Below, in pieces: positions 29,396 to 38,176 of a DNA stretch of 64,000 bases. The notes beneath the pieces are model-generated. The model worked only from the letters and a program-made list of their open reading frames with translations. It ran no database searches and was not told the DNA's origin. Each line of letters begins with the position of its first letter. Positions within the stretch are counted from its first letter, which is position 1. The stretch spans positions 434,001-498,000 of the forward strand of contig NZ_FMAE01000002.1 in the NCBI RefSeq assembly GCF_900094575.1, in the 5' to 3' direction. This stretch comes from Bradyrhizobium yuanmingense (GTDB lineage: Bacteria > Pseudomonadota > Alphaproteobacteria > Rhizobiales > Xanthobacteraceae). The position numbers and the translations under genes were made by a program.

Positions 29396-30130
29396 TCAGT
29401 ACAGCTGCAGCGGCGGCCAGGCGTCACCGTCGCGCCCGACCGTGAGCTCCCAGGTGGCGCCGGCGGCGACGGTGAGGATGTTCGTGGTGGCGGGTTGGCC
29501 CGGGACGGCTAGCCTGTACGAATATTCGCCCGGCGCGAGGTCCAGCGCGACAGCGTTCGCGCCGGCCGGGCGCGGGATGGTCCGCTCGTTGATGGTGAGG
29601 ACCGCTTCCTTGTCGCCGATATTGCTGAACACCAGCTTCGCCTGGCCGGGCTCGGGCAGCACGTTCGCCTTCGTCGCCGTGTCCGCGTTCTTCTGCACCA
29701 GATGAACCGCGGTGCCGGAATCCTTGCGATCGAGCATCAGCGCGGCCGGCCCCAGCGGCGAGACGAAGGCGAGCCGGACGTGATCGGCGTTGATCACGGC
29801 GCCATCATGCTGCTCTTGCCAGCCGAGCTTGCGAAGCTCGGTCCGGTAGAAGGCGAGCACGTCGCTGAGCCCCGCGGGCACGGTGGCCTCCAGCCTGACG
29901 CGGAGCGGCGCGTCGACGCCCTGCATCAGCGTGGTGTGGATCCCCCTGTAAGTATAGCGGGTCGGTGCGGGCAGCTTGGCATCGGAATCCAGCGTGAGCG
30001 GCGTCGGAAACAGATGCGGCAGCGAGGCACCGGCGCTGGCCGCGAGCATGCACATCGCAAACAGGGAGAAGCCGCACGCAAACAACTGCCATCGTGCCGG
30101 AGCTTGCGCCCCATGCCTCACCGCCGTCAT
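29396..30130 (-). CDS. Periplasmic protein of unknown function (small paralogue)
   Basis: 244 residues from the ATG at 30130, which has GGAG seven bases upstream; the ATG at 30136 is also possible. A signal peptide (ARWQLFACGFSLFAMCMLAASAGAS) precedes one copy of the module core (LSDVLAFYRTELRKLGWQE, near residue 90) and a C-terminal beta-rich domain (VLTINERTIPRPAGANAVALDLAPGEYSYRLAVPGQPATTNILTVAAG) resembling PEGA/Ig-like sandwich folds, ending WPPLQLY. It aligns with the C-terminal part of the larger paralogue next to it. The 5' flanks of both genes also match (GCGCGACATCC followed by a T-rich stretch), so the duplication included the upstream region. Confidence 0.8.
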   Translation of the reverse strand: MTAVRHGAQAPARWQLFACGFSLFAMCMLAASAGASLPHLFPTPLTLDSDAKLPAPTRYTYRGIHTTLMQGVDAPLRVRLEATVPAGLSDVLAFYRTELRKLGWQEQHDGAVINADHVRLAFVSPLGPAALMLDRKDSGTAVHLVQKNADTATKANVLPEPGQAKLVFSNIGDKEAVLTINERTIPRPAGANAVALDLAPGEYSYRLAVPGQPATTNILTVAAGATWELTVGRDGDAWPPLQLY

Positions 30131-30250
30131 GCTCATGCTCCAAAAATATCGCGAAGGATGTCGCGCATGTCCGAGTGCTGCGCGATGGCCGCTTCTTGCG
30201 GCCTCAAGCAGCTAGTCGCGATCTGGAACAGGCGGGTTCAATGCGGCGGC

Positions 30251-31387
30251 CTAACTGCGGGCCGAGACTCGTCCGCTCTCGACGTCAAACACTTCGCCCC
30301 CCGCGCCGATCTCGGCGAAGGCGGCAGGATCCGCACCGGTCAGCCACACCTGCGCGCCGAGCTTCTTCAGCTCATCGAACAGCGCCGCCCGGCGGTTCGG
30401 ATCGAGATGCGCAACCACCTCGTCGAGCAGCAGCAGCGGCACGATCCCGGTCATCTCGGCGACCAGGCTCGCATGCGCCAGCACGAGGCCGATCAGCAGC
30501 GCCTTCTGCTCGCCGGTGGAGGCATCGCGCGCCGGCATGCTCTTGGGCGCGTAGATCACCTGGAGGTCGGTGAGATGCGGGCCGTCGGTGGTGCGGCCGG
30601 CGATCGCATCGCGCGGGCGGCTGTCGCGCAGGATCTGCCGGTAGCGGTCTTCGACCGACGTCGCGGTCTCCTCGAGCAGCGCGTTCTCCATCCAGCCGTC
30701 GAGCGCGATCTGAGCGGACGGAAATGCGGATGCCTGTGCGCGCGCGTTGAGCATGCCGGTGAGCCTTGCCGCGGTCTGGCCGCGCGTGGCCGCCACCGCG
30801 ACGGCGAGCTCGGCCGTCTCGCGCTCGATCGCGTCGCACCAATGGTCGTCGTAATTGCGCGTCTCCAGCAGGCGGTTGCGCGAGCGCAACGAGCGCTCGA
30901 GCGCGTTGATGCGGCTGGAATGCTCGCTGTCGATGGCGAGCACGAGACGGTCGAAGAAGCGCCGCCGTTCGGACGCTGCGCCCATGAACAGCCCGTCCAT
31001 CGCCGGCGTCAGCCACACCATGCGGATATGATCGCCGAAGGCGCTGGCCGAGCCCACTGGCTCGCGGTCGATGCGGCAGCGCCGGCTGACCGTGGTATCC
31101 GCGCGCGGCGCATCGATGCCGGTGCCGAGCGTCGCCAGCCCCAGCGCGCCCTCGACCTGCGCCGACACCGCCCAGGAGCCGTCGCCCTGGTTGTCGGCGA
31201 CATCCTCCAGCGTCGCCCGGCGCAGGCCGCGGCCCGGCGACAGGAACGAGATCGCCTCGATGCAATTGGTCTTGCCCGCCCCGTTCGGCCCGACCAGCGC
31301 CACCAGATCAGCCGCCGTCTCGAGCCCCGCCGCCCGGTAATTGCGAAAATGCGTCAGCGTCAGGCGATGAATGCGGGAGGGGGTCAT
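30251..31387 (-). CDS. recF: DNA replication and repair protein RecF
   Basis: 378 residues, normal for RecF. The Walker A motif GPNGAGKTN is at residues 33-41 (ALVGPNGAGKTNCIEAISFLSPGRGLR), and the C-terminal ABC-type signature and Walker B are in ASTGEQKALLIGLVLAHASL and VPLLLLDEVVAHLDPNRRAALF. RecF loads RecA at gaps with RecO and RecR. Its first residues (RIHRLTLTHFRNYRAAGLE) match the family. It follows dnaN on the same strand but is separated from it by a DUF559 gene and two family D repeats. Confidence 0.95.
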   Translation of the reverse strand: MTPSRIHRLTLTHFRNYRAAGLETAADLVALVGPNGAGKTNCIEAISFLSPGRGLRRATLEDVADNQGDGSWAVSAQVEGALGLATLGTGIDAPRADTTVSRRCRIDREPVGSASAFGDHIRMVWLTPAMDGLFMGAASERRRFFDRLVLAIDSEHSSRINALERSLRSRNRLLETRNYDDHWCDAIERETAELAVAVAATRGQTAARLTGMLNARAQASAFPSAQIALDGWMENALLEETATSVEDRYRQILRDSRPRDAIAGRTTDGPHLTDLQVIYAPKSMPARDASTGEQKALLIGLVLAHASLVAEMTGIVPLLLLDEVVAHLDPNRRAALFDELKKLGAQVWLTGADPAAFAEIGAGGEVFDVESGRVSARS

Positions 31388-31414
31388 GAGATCTTTGTCA
31401 TGGACGCGATTCTT

Positions 31415-31472
31415 CCCTCTCCCCCTGTGGGAGAGGGTGGCGCCTCACGAAGTGAGGCGACGGGTGAGGGGT
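31415..31472. repeat. Palindromic repeat, family D
   Basis: CCCTCTCCCCCTGTGGGAGAGGG is a strong hairpin, followed by GCCTCACGAAGTGAGGC and GGGTGAGGGG. It lies between the DUF559 gene and recF. Confidence 0.85.
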
Positions 31473-31475
31473 ATC

Positions 31476-31841
31476 TTACCGCCCGGCAAGCTTTGCAAGG
31501 ATATCCTCCAACACAGAGGTGGGCTGCTGCAGCACGTCATTGTTCCAGTAGCGCGCGATCGAAAATCCTTCTGCAGAAAGTGCAGCATCGCGGGCGGCGT
31601 CGCGTGGCGATTCCGCGTGCTGACTGCCGTCGATCTCGATCACAAGGCGTTTTTCGAAACAGGCGAAGTCGAGAATGTAATTCTCGATCGGCACCTGTCG
31701 ACGGAATTTGTAAGCCGATAGCCGGCGATCCCTCAGCAATCGCCACATAGCCGCTTCCGCATCCGTCGGCTCGTGCCGCATGTTCTTCGCGAACTGGCGA
31801 AGATGCTTTGCAGTCGGCCGGTGATGCGGGTCATTCGGCAT
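31476..31841 (-). CDS. DUF559 (Vsr/MTES-like nuclease fold) protein
   Basis: 121 residues. The DUF559 pattern is clear: RHEPTDAEAAMWRLLRDRRLSAYKFRRQVPIENYILDFACFEKRLVIEIDGSQHAE...RDAALSAEGFSIARYWNNDVL. The D-F-A-C...V-I-E-I-D-G-x-x-H core is that of the restriction-endonuclease-like (Vsr-related) fold, with Asp and Glu as likely metal ligands. These small proteins are assumed to act on DNA; their function is unknown. It is sandwiched between dnaN and recF and is flanked on both sides by family D hairpin elements, which suggests that it was inserted into the replication cluster. Confidence 0.88.
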   Translation of the reverse strand: MPNDPHHRPTAKHLRQFAKNMRHEPTDAEAAMWRLLRDRRLSAYKFRRQVPIENYILDFACFEKRLVIEIDGSQHAESPRDAARDAALSAEGFSIARYWNNDVLQQPTSVLEDILAKLAGR

Positions 31842-31880
31842 CGGTGTTCATTCTGAAAGGCGTTGGGGCGCGGTACTTTC

Positions 31881-32029
31881 ACCCTCTCCCCTTGCGGGAG
31901 AGGGTGCCGACGCGAAGCGGCGGCGGGTGAGGGGTTGCCTCCACATAGAAGGTGCCGCGAGAGGACCCCTCACCCGAGTGAGGTCTTGGCCGATAGCGGA
32001 GATGCCCTCTCCCGCAAGGGGAGAGGGCG
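31881..32029. repeat. Compound palindromic repeat, family D
   Basis: ACCCTCTCCCCTTGCGGGAGAGGGT at the left, GGGTGAGGGG, CCCCTCACCCGAG, and CCCTCTCCCGCAAGGGGAGAGGG at the right, a symmetric compound of two hairpins. It fills most of the gap between dnaN and the DUF559 gene. Confidence 0.87.
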
Positions 32030-32089
32030 CATCAACGAGCATCGCGTTCGGTTCTAAAGGCAGTCTGCGCTGGCGAGCGAACACGCCCC

Positions 32090-33208
32090 TCACACCCGCA
32101 TCGGCATCAGCACGTACAGCGCGCTCTTGTCGTCGCGGTCCTGCACCAGGGTCGGCGAGCCGGGATCGGCGAGGCGGAGCGTGGCGACGTCGCCTTCGAT
32201 CTGGGCGGCGATGTCGAGCAGATAGCGGGAGTTGAAACCGATATCGAGCGCGTCGGAGGCGTATTCGACCTCGAGCTCTTCGGTCGCGCTGCCGGAATCC
32301 GGATTGGTCACCGACAGCACCAGCTTGCCCGCCGACAGCGACAATTTGACCGCGCGGCCGCGCTCGCTCGAAATCGTGGAGACGCGGTCGACCGCGTTCT
32401 CGAAATCCTTCTTGTCGACGACGAGCTCCTTGTCGTTGTTCTGCGGAATGACGCGGCCGTAATCGGGGAAGGTGCCGTCGATCAGCTTCGAGGTCAGCAC
32501 GACGTTGCCGATGGTGAACCGGATCTTGGCCTGCGACAGCTCGATCGTCATCTCGGCCTCGGTGTCCTCGATCAGGCGCTGCACCTCGCCGACCGTCTTG
32601 CGCGGCACGATCACGCCGGGCATGCCCTCGGCGCCCTTCGGCTGCACCAGGTCGAGCTGGGCGAGGCGGTGACCGTCGGTGGCGACACCGCGCAGGGTGG
32701 CGGCCTTTGGCGTGCCGGCGGCATGCAGATAGATGCCGTTGAGGTAATAGCGCGTCTCCTCGGTCGAGATCGCAAACTGGGTGCGGTCGATCAGCCGCTT
32801 GACGTCCTTGGCGGCGAGCGAGAACGAATGCGACATGTCGCCGGCGGCCAGATCCGGGAAATCGTTCTCCGGCAGCGTCTGCAGCGTGAAGCGCGAGCGG
32901 CCGGCGCGGATCGCGAGCACGGCGCGGTCGCCGTCGGCCTCCAGCACGATCTGCGAGCCGTCCGGCAGCTTACGCACGATGTCGTAGAACATGTGCGCCG
33001 GCACGGTGGTGGAGCCCGCGGTCGCGGTTTCCGCCGGCAGCGTCTCGGTCACTTCGAGGTCGAGGTCGGTCGCCTTCAGCGACAATTTCGCGTTCTCGGC
33101 GCGCACCAGCACGTTGCCGAGAATCGGGATCGTGTTGCGGCGCTCGACCACGCGGTGGACATGGCCCAGCGACTTCAGCAGTTGTGCGCGTTCGACCGTA
33201 ACCTTCAT
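32090..33208 (-). CDS. dnaN: DNA polymerase III beta subunit (sliding clamp)
   Basis: 372 residues from the ATG at 33208 (MKVTVERAQLLKSLGHVHRVVERRNTIPILGNVL), the family N-terminus; the frame is open 54 codons further but without family similarity. The clamp is a three-domain ring subunit that tethers polymerase III. The C-terminus ends YVLMPMRV, matching the conserved clamp end. It lies 258 bases downstream of dnaA on the same strand, so the two are likely co-expressed. Confidence 0.96.
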   Translation of the reverse strand: MKVTVERAQLLKSLGHVHRVVERRNTIPILGNVLVRAENAKLSLKATDLDLEVTETLPAETATAGSTTVPAHMFYDIVRKLPDGSQIVLEADGDRAVLAIRAGRSRFTLQTLPENDFPDLAAGDMSHSFSLAAKDVKRLIDRTQFAISTEETRYYLNGIYLHAAGTPKAATLRGVATDGHRLAQLDLVQPKGAEGMPGVIVPRKTVGEVQRLIEDTEAEMTIELSQAKIRFTIGNVVLTSKLIDGTFPDYGRVIPQNNDKELVVDKKDFENAVDRVSTISSERGRAVKLSLSAGKLVLSVTNPDSGSATEELEVEYASDALDIGFNSRYLLDIAAQIEGDVATLRLADPGSPTLVQDRDDKSALYVLMPMRV

Positions 33209-33466
33209 TGCACTACTCGCCCGATCCCTTAGGAAAACACAGCGTTGAGAAGGCCGGGCGGCGGGACGCGCGCCACGGCATCGAAGACCCCGACCGGCCG
33301 GATCATTCCTGCCGATATGACCAAAGCCGTCTGGGTCGCGCAAGGTGGCGCGGATAGCCCGCAGATTCAAGGCATTGGGGCCAGTTCCCCACCATTTACC
33401 GCCTCAAAACGAAGACGCCGCCCAGGCAAGCCGGGGCGGCGGGAGCAGGGCGGGAGCCCTAGGCCT

Positions 33467-34876
33467 TTATTCCTGAAGCTGGCGCTTCAGCGATTCCACT
33501 TCCTCCGACAGCGCGGTGTCCTTGGAGACCAGCGCCTCGATCTTGCGCACCGCGTGCAGCACGGTGGTGTGGTCGCGCCCGCCGAAGCGGCGGCCGATCT
33601 CGGGCAGCGAGCGCAGCGTCAGCGTCTTGGCGAGATACATCGCCACCTGGCGCGGGCGCACCACGTTGGCGGTGCGGCGCGAGGACAAGAGGTCGGAGCG
33701 GCTGACATTATACTGCCGCGCCACCACGCGCTGGATGTCCTCGATCTTGATCCGCTTCGGCTCCTGCGGCCGCACCAGGTCGCGCACCTCGTGCTCGGCC
33801 ATCTCCAGCGTCACCGGCCGGTTGTTGAGCTTGGAATGCGCCAGCAGCCGGTTGATAGCGCCTTCGAGGTCGCGGCCGTTATGGGTGATGGTGCGCGCCA
33901 GATAATGCAGCACCTCCTCGGGCACCTCGAACGTGGCGTGATGGGCGCGGGCCGCCGCGACGCGCGACTTCAGGATGCCGTGGCGCAGCTCCTCGCCGAG
34001 CGATCCCATCTCGACCACGAGCCCGCCGGCGAGCCGCGAGCGGACGCGATCGTCGAGGCTTTCCAGATCCGATGGCGGACGGTCGGCCGCGATCACGACC
34101 TGGCGGCCGGCGTCGATCAGCGCGTTCAGCGTGTGGCAGAACTCGGCCTGCGTCGACTTGCCCTGCAGGAACTGGAGGTCGTCGATGACAAGCACGTCGA
34201 TGCCGCGCAGCGCTTCCTTGAAGGCCAGCGCCGTCTGCGTCTTCAGCGCGGCGACGAAGCCATACATGAATTTTTCGGCCGTGAGATACAGCACCTTGCG
34301 CTCGTTGCCGGAATTGCCGGCCCAGGTCACGGCCTGCAAGAGATGCGTCTTGCCGAGGCCGACGCCGGCATGGATGTAGAGCGGGTTGAACATCACGGGG
34401 TCGCCACGACGCCCTTCGGCGACCTGGCGCGCGGCCGCATGGGCCAGCGTGTTGGAGCGGCCGACGACGAAGCTCGCGAAGGTCAGGCGCGGATCGAGCG
34501 GCGAGCCGCCGAGCGCGTCGTGATTGGCCGAGACCGGCGCGGTCGCGGTCGAGCGCAACTCCGGCATCGGCGCGCGGCGCGCCTCGACCGGCGCGGGCGC
34601 TTCCTTCGGCTGCGCCGAGGGGCGCACGGCGGACCGCACCGTGAGGTCGATGCGATGCACTTCCGGCATCTCGGCCTGCCAGCACGACAGCACGCGCTCG
34701 GCATAATGGGCCTGGATCCAGCTCTTCAGGAACCGCGTCGGCACCGAGAGCCGCACGCTCTCGTCCTGCACGCCTTCCAGATCCATGCGCGCAAACCAGC
34801 TTGTGTAGACGTCCTCGCCAACGCTCGAGCGCAGCCGACCCTTCACGCGTGACCAGCGATCCTGTTCCATTGTCAT
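33467..34876 (-). CDS. dnaA: Chromosomal replication initiator DnaA
   Basis: 469 residues from the ATG at 34876 ([18 protein letters not shown]), preceded by GAGAAG; an ATG at 34924 ([14 protein letters not shown]) with AGGA upstream is a real alternative. Domain I lies in the first 90 residues ([14 protein letters not shown]), domain II is a Pro/Ala linker, and domain III has Walker A GVGLGKTH, Walker [14 protein letters not shown] and the sensor [23 protein letters not shown]. Domain IV carries the DNA-binding signature [16 protein letters not shown]. DnaA binds DnaA boxes to open oriC. Upstream lies a 1.27-kb gap with candidate boxes. Confidence 0.96.
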   Translation of the reverse strand: MTMEQDRWSRVKGRLRSSVGEDVYTSWFARMDLEGVQDESVRLSVPTRFLKSWIQAHYAERVLSCWQAEMPEVHRIDLTVRSAVRPSAQPKEAPAPVEARRAPMPELRSTATAPVSANHDALGGSPLDPRLTFASFVVGRSNTLAHAAARQVAEGRRGDPVMFNPLYIHAGVGLGKTHLLQAVTWAGNSGNERKVLYLTAEKFMYGFVAALKTQTALAFKEALRGIDVLVIDDLQFLQGKSTQAEFCHTLNALIDAGRQVVIAADRPPSDLESLDDRVRSRLAGGLVVEMGSLGEELRHGILKSRVAAARAHHATFEVPEEVLHYLARTITHNGRDLEGAINRLLAHSKLNNRPVTLEMAEHEVRDLVRPQEPKRIKIEDIQRVVARQYNVSRSDLLSSRRTANVVRPRQVAMYLAKTLTLRSLPEIGRRFGGRDHTTVLHAVRKIEALVSKDTALSEEVESLKRQLQE

Positions 34877-36064
34877 CGTCAGAAAACTTCTCTTGAGAGA
34901 TATAGTTGCGTTTGTGAGCGCCATGCAGGGTTCCTGCCACGGTCCCTGAAGTGGCGCGACCTCGAGCGAGTCCATCGTCGGGCATGGCTCGACCGTTCGG
35001 CGCGAACGCCGCGGGTCAGATCAGCGATGTCAGAGATGGTGGGGTCGCGAGGTCAGCGCGTACTCGGCGCTCCGTCACGCGCGGGAGGCTGGAAATCCGA
35101 CGGGGCTGAAACGGCATCGTTGGAAAAGGAAACGTGCTGCAATACCGCGTTGAGTCCGTAAGACATGATACCTCCCCGTCCTGCCGTGATCGCTCACGAC
35201 AAGGTCCTGCGTGTCCTAAAGACAACCGCGCCGTACTCCTGTCGCGGATGCCTGCCCAAATGTACTAGTCGTCCGCTCGACTTCGCCACCTTGCGTGCCG
35301 GGATAGCTTCGCGATGTCTCTCATATGAGCCTGGCGCGAGTAGATGCGCCTGGCGCGAGCGGGAAAGGTCCCGCTTGGAAACATTCAGACAAAGAGCTAC
35401 CATTCCCACATTGCTGTGGGTTTTGCACCGACATCACTTTTTGAAGCGTCGCCTACGTGCACACCGCCGCCGATTTGCACGCTCGCCCCGTTTCCTAAAC
35501 CGCGCTGGTCTGAAGATCGTGGGCGCCGCTGACTGGGTTAAGGAATACACTAAGCGGAAAGACTCGCAACGAAATTGATTCACAGTTGAGCCGTCAAAAA
35601 ACTTGACCTCGGTTAACGTCGCACAGGAGTTGTTCACAGGCTGCGAAGCAAGTTTTTGAATCCGTGCACAGAATCGAGAAGGCCGCGCGTCATGTGACAA
35701 TTCTCGTTCAGCGCCAAATTATTTTTATAAATTCGTCATGCGCCCGACGTGCGGGCGATTTTTCCAAATGCTTGTCGCTGCTATGTTGATAAGTGATTAT
35801 CGAGCCATCGCTTTTCGAGACTCGTTTTGCAGGGTAACTCCACCGTGACACACGTTCCGGTGAATCTACGGTGTGCAGAACTCTCATCGGCCATCGATTC
35901 AATTCGCGCCCGCCTCACAGGGGTTTTTTGCAACGCAGTGAAGTTTCCTCTGTTGCAGAACATCGGCAGGTAGAATTACGGAATGAAGACTGACGCAGAC
36001 GATGTAAATCATCCAAGCGAGGCGTGAGCCTCGCGTGACTGCTTGCGTGAATGTGACAGTCAAC
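34877..36064. other. Large intergenic region upstream of dnaA: candidate replication origin
   Basis: About 1.2 kb with no supported gene, between dnaA and rpsT. The part 35570-35830 is visibly AT-richer than the rest of the window, with a run AAATTATTTTTATAAATT near 35716-35732. DnaA-box-like 9-mers are TGATTCACA (35576-35584, 7 of 9 to TTATCCACA), TTGTTCACA (35630-35638, 7 of 9) and TGTTGATAA (35784-35792, 8 of 9 on the minus strand). GATAA-GTGA-TTATC forms a short inverted repeat beside the last. A CCCACA-TTGC-TGTGGG hairpin followed by TTTT is at 35405-35424. Promoters for dnaA must also lie here. The origin role is inferred, not shown. Confidence 0.4.
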
Positions 36065-36089
36065 AAAAAAGCCCGGCGCGAGGCCGGGC
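36065..36089 (-). terminator. Rho-independent terminator of rpsT
   Basis: On the minus strand GCCCGGC (36083-36089) and GCCGGGC (36071-36077) pair around CTCGC and are followed by TTTTTT (36065-36070). It lies about 60 bases past the rpsT stop, separating rpsT from dnaA transcription. Confidence 0.9.
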
Positions 36090-36149
36090 TGTTTGACGCG
36101 CTGACCGGATCGACCGATCAGACGATGTCGCCAAGATGACTTAGCAGAT

Positions 36150-36416
36150 TTACTTCGCGAGCTTGGCGATCTGCGCGGTGAGGCGCGAGACTTTGCGGCT
36201 GGCGTTGTTCTTGTGAATGATGTTGCGCTGGGCGGCGCGCATCAAGGCGGGCTCGGCCGTCGCGAGCGCCTTCACGGCAGCGGCGCGGTCGCCGCTCTCG
36301 ATGGCTTCCTCGACGTTGCGCACGGCGCCACGCATCTGGGTGCGGCGCGACTTGTTGACGGCAGTGCGGCGGGCGATCTTGCGCGTCGCTTTCTTGGCGG
36401 AAGTGGTATTGGCCAT
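36150..36416 (-). CDS. rpsT: 30S ribosomal protein S20
   Basis: 88 residues from the ATG at 36416, full length for S20. The start [33 protein letters not shown] is the typical Lys/Arg/Ala-rich S20 N-terminus, and the end has [26 protein letters not shown]. The upstream open frame belongs to no family. S20 binds 16S rRNA early in small-subunit assembly. The gene next to dnaA is the usual rhizobial arrangement, and it has its own terminator. Confidence 0.96.
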   Translation of the reverse strand: MANTTSAKKATRKIARRTAVNKSRRTQMRGAVRNVEEAIESGDRAAAVKALATAEPALMRAAQRNIIHKNNASRKVSRLTAQIAKLAK

Positions 36417-36839
36417 GGTCTCAATGTCCTTTGCGGGTACCGGTCGCGTCTTGGTCGGGTAGCGCCGGCTTGCTTGACCGCGGAATCGACGCTCGGATTT
36501 AGGGTGTTCGGTTGCTGGGCCGTTCCCGGAACATGAGCGACCGCCTTGCGGCTGTCTCTGAGGCTCCAAGGTGTCTTCAAGCTCGGATGAGTCCTGAAGC
36601 CCAGGGTGCCTGCAACTGCTCAAAGAACAGCGGCGGCGGGATTGCGCCCACCGCCAGTTGGCGCCCTTATAGAGAGGGTCTTTCGCACCGTCAACGCTTT
36701 CGGGCGCCGGAAACGCGCCTTTGGCGGCCTGGATGAGTGCCGTAAGGCCCTGAAGAGGTTGAATTTCTGCCGCCGCCCGGCTATTGGCTGGCATCGTTCC
36801 GAAAAGGTCGTCCGCTTCGACGGCCATCGTAGGTGAGGC
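36417..36839. other. Intergenic region between rpsT and the divergent small membrane protein gene
   Basis: 423 bases between two divergent starts. Frames that cross it on both strands give no family-like translation. It presumably holds the promoters of rpsT and of the 36840 gene; no clear -35/-10 pair was picked. Confidence 0.35.
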
Positions 36840-37157
36840 ATGATCCGCGGCTTTTTCCGACTGATAGGGCTGTTGCTGCTCGCCGGCGGGTTCATCTTCA
36901 TGGTCTATGACGGCGCCCGCTGGGTGGCCGACCAGACCCTCAAATTCACCCGCTTCGGCCAGTTCTGGAACGATATCAATCAGGCCAGCCAATCGGCCTT
37001 CCGCACCTGGGTCGAGGCCAAGGCGCCCTGGCTCTGGACCTCGGTGATCCGCCTGGTGCTGGAGCAGCCGGTCTTCGCCGTCCTCGGCATTCTCGGCATC
37101 CTCCTGATGATCTTGTTCCGCCCGCGGAAACCGCTGATCGGCTATTCCCGGGATTGA
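36840..37157 (+). CDS. Small conserved membrane protein, 105 aa
   Basis: Two hydrophobic segments: [23 protein letters not shown] near the N-terminus and [23 protein letters not shown] near the C-terminus, with an amphipathic middle ([28 protein letters not shown]). The ATG follows GTGAGGC. The family is conserved in Bradyrhizobium but has no known function as far as I can tell. A hairpin CCCTCCCC-N5-GGGGAGGG (37195-37215) follows the stop but has only a short T-tail. Confidence 0.75.
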   Translation: MIRGFFRLIGLLLLAGGFIFMVYDGARWVADQTLKFTRFGQFWNDINQASQSAFRTWVEAKAPWLWTSVIRLVLEQPVFAVLGILGILLMILFRPRKPLIGYSRD

Positions 37158-37290
37158 GCCTGCAGCTGGCGCCGCGTAACAGCGCTGCCTCTTACCCTCC
37201 CCCTCCAGGGGAGGGTTGGAGCCCCACTCAACGCTTTATTAACCATAACCGGTGCATCACTGGAGCCGTCTCGTTTCGAGGATGGGTCCG

Positions 37291-38031
37291 GTGCCGGTTG
37301 CACGCGCGTTTCGATGGTCGAACTTGGCGTCCTTGGCAGCGTCCGCCGCGCTCGCTTTGGGCGGCTGCATGCAGACCGCAACTCCCGTCGCGATGGTGCA
37401 GCCTCGTCCCGATCTCGATGCCATGGCCTATGGCCAGCCGTACAGGGCGCCGCCGCCGGTCGTCGTCGCCAACAACGGCGGTGGCGCCATCGCGGCGCTC
37501 AGCAATTCCTTTGCCGCTTCGCCCGCACCAATGCCGGTCGGCTACGCCGCGCCGATGGCGGTGCGCAATGGCGCCTCCTACCATCTCGACGCCGGTGACA
37601 AGCTTCGCGTCGTGGTCTACGGCCAGGAAGGTCTCACCAACAGCTATGCGATCGACGCCGGCGGCTCCATCACCATGCCGCTGATCGGCGCGGTGCCGGC
37701 CCGCGGCCGCACCACGGCGGGGCTCGCCGGCGAGATCGCCGCACGCCTGCGCAACGGCTACATCCGCGAACCTTCGGTGGCGGTCGAGATCGAGACCTAT
37801 CGTCCGTTCTTCATCCTCGGCGAGGTCCTCGCGCCCGGCCAATATCCATACGTGCCGAACATGACGGTTGAGAGCGCGGTCGCCATCGCCGGCGGCTTCT
37901 CGCCGCGCGCCAAGCGCGACATGGTCACCGTCACGCACACCGAGAACGGCGGCGCCATGCGCGCCGTGGTGCCGCTCGGCACGCCGCTCGCGCCCGGCGA
38001 CACCGTGTTCGTCGGCGAGCGCTGGTTCTAG
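37291..38031 (+). CDS. Polysaccharide biosynthesis/export lipoprotein (Wza/ExoF-like)
   Basis: About 246 residues from a GTG at 37291 with GAGGAT at good spacing; an ATG at 37282 and a GTG at 37252 are alternatives. A lipoprotein signal peptide ends in the lipobox LALGGC, so the protein is probably anchored to a membrane by lipid. The export domain is YHLDAGDKLRVVVYGQEGLTNSYAIDAGGSITMPLIGAVPARG, followed by a SLBB-like ligand-binding domain (FFILGEVLAPGQYPYVPNMTVESAVAIAGGFSPRAKRDMVTVTH). Such proteins form outer membrane export channels for capsule or exopolysaccharide. No glycosyltransferases or copolymerase are adjacent, so it is a lone export gene. Confidence 0.87.
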   Translation: MPVARAFRWSNLASLAASAALALGGCMQTATPVAMVQPRPDLDAMAYGQPYRAPPPVVVANNGGGAIAALSNSFAASPAPMPVGYAAPMAVRNGASYHLDAGDKLRVVVYGQEGLTNSYAIDAGGSITMPLIGAVPARGRTTAGLAGEIAARLRNGYIREPSVAVEIETYRPFFILGEVLAPGQYPYVPNMTVESAVAIAGGFSPRAKRDMVTVTHTENGGAMRAVVPLGTPLAPGDTVFVGERWF

Positions 38032-38054
38032 GGTTCAAGCCCGACTCTCTCCTT

Positions 38055-38159
38055 CGTCATTCCGGGGCGCGACGAAGTCGCGAGCCCGGAATCCATTCAT
38101 CCACGAACGCTGACGCACGATGGATTCCGGGCTCGCGCTGCGCGCGCCCCGGAATGACA
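38055..38159. repeat. Palindromic intergenic repeat, family E
   Basis: CGTCATTCCGGGGCGCG...CGAGCCCGGAATCCAT at the left pairs with ATGGATTCCGGGCTCG...CGCGCCCCGGAATGAC at the right. Its arms share the CGTCAT/ATGAC ends of families A to C. Confidence 0.87.
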
Positions 38160-38176
38160 GTGGAAAGAGCCGCGCG

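Noticed and set aside
27278..29512. 744-codon plus-strand open frame
   Set aside because: Antisense to the repeat-module paralogue, which has the signal peptide, the repeated modules and an aligned neighbour; the plus-strand translation has none.
35405..35424. CCCACA-TTGC-TGTGGG-TTTT as a terminator
   Set aside because: Six-base stem, and no plus-strand gene upstream that would need it.
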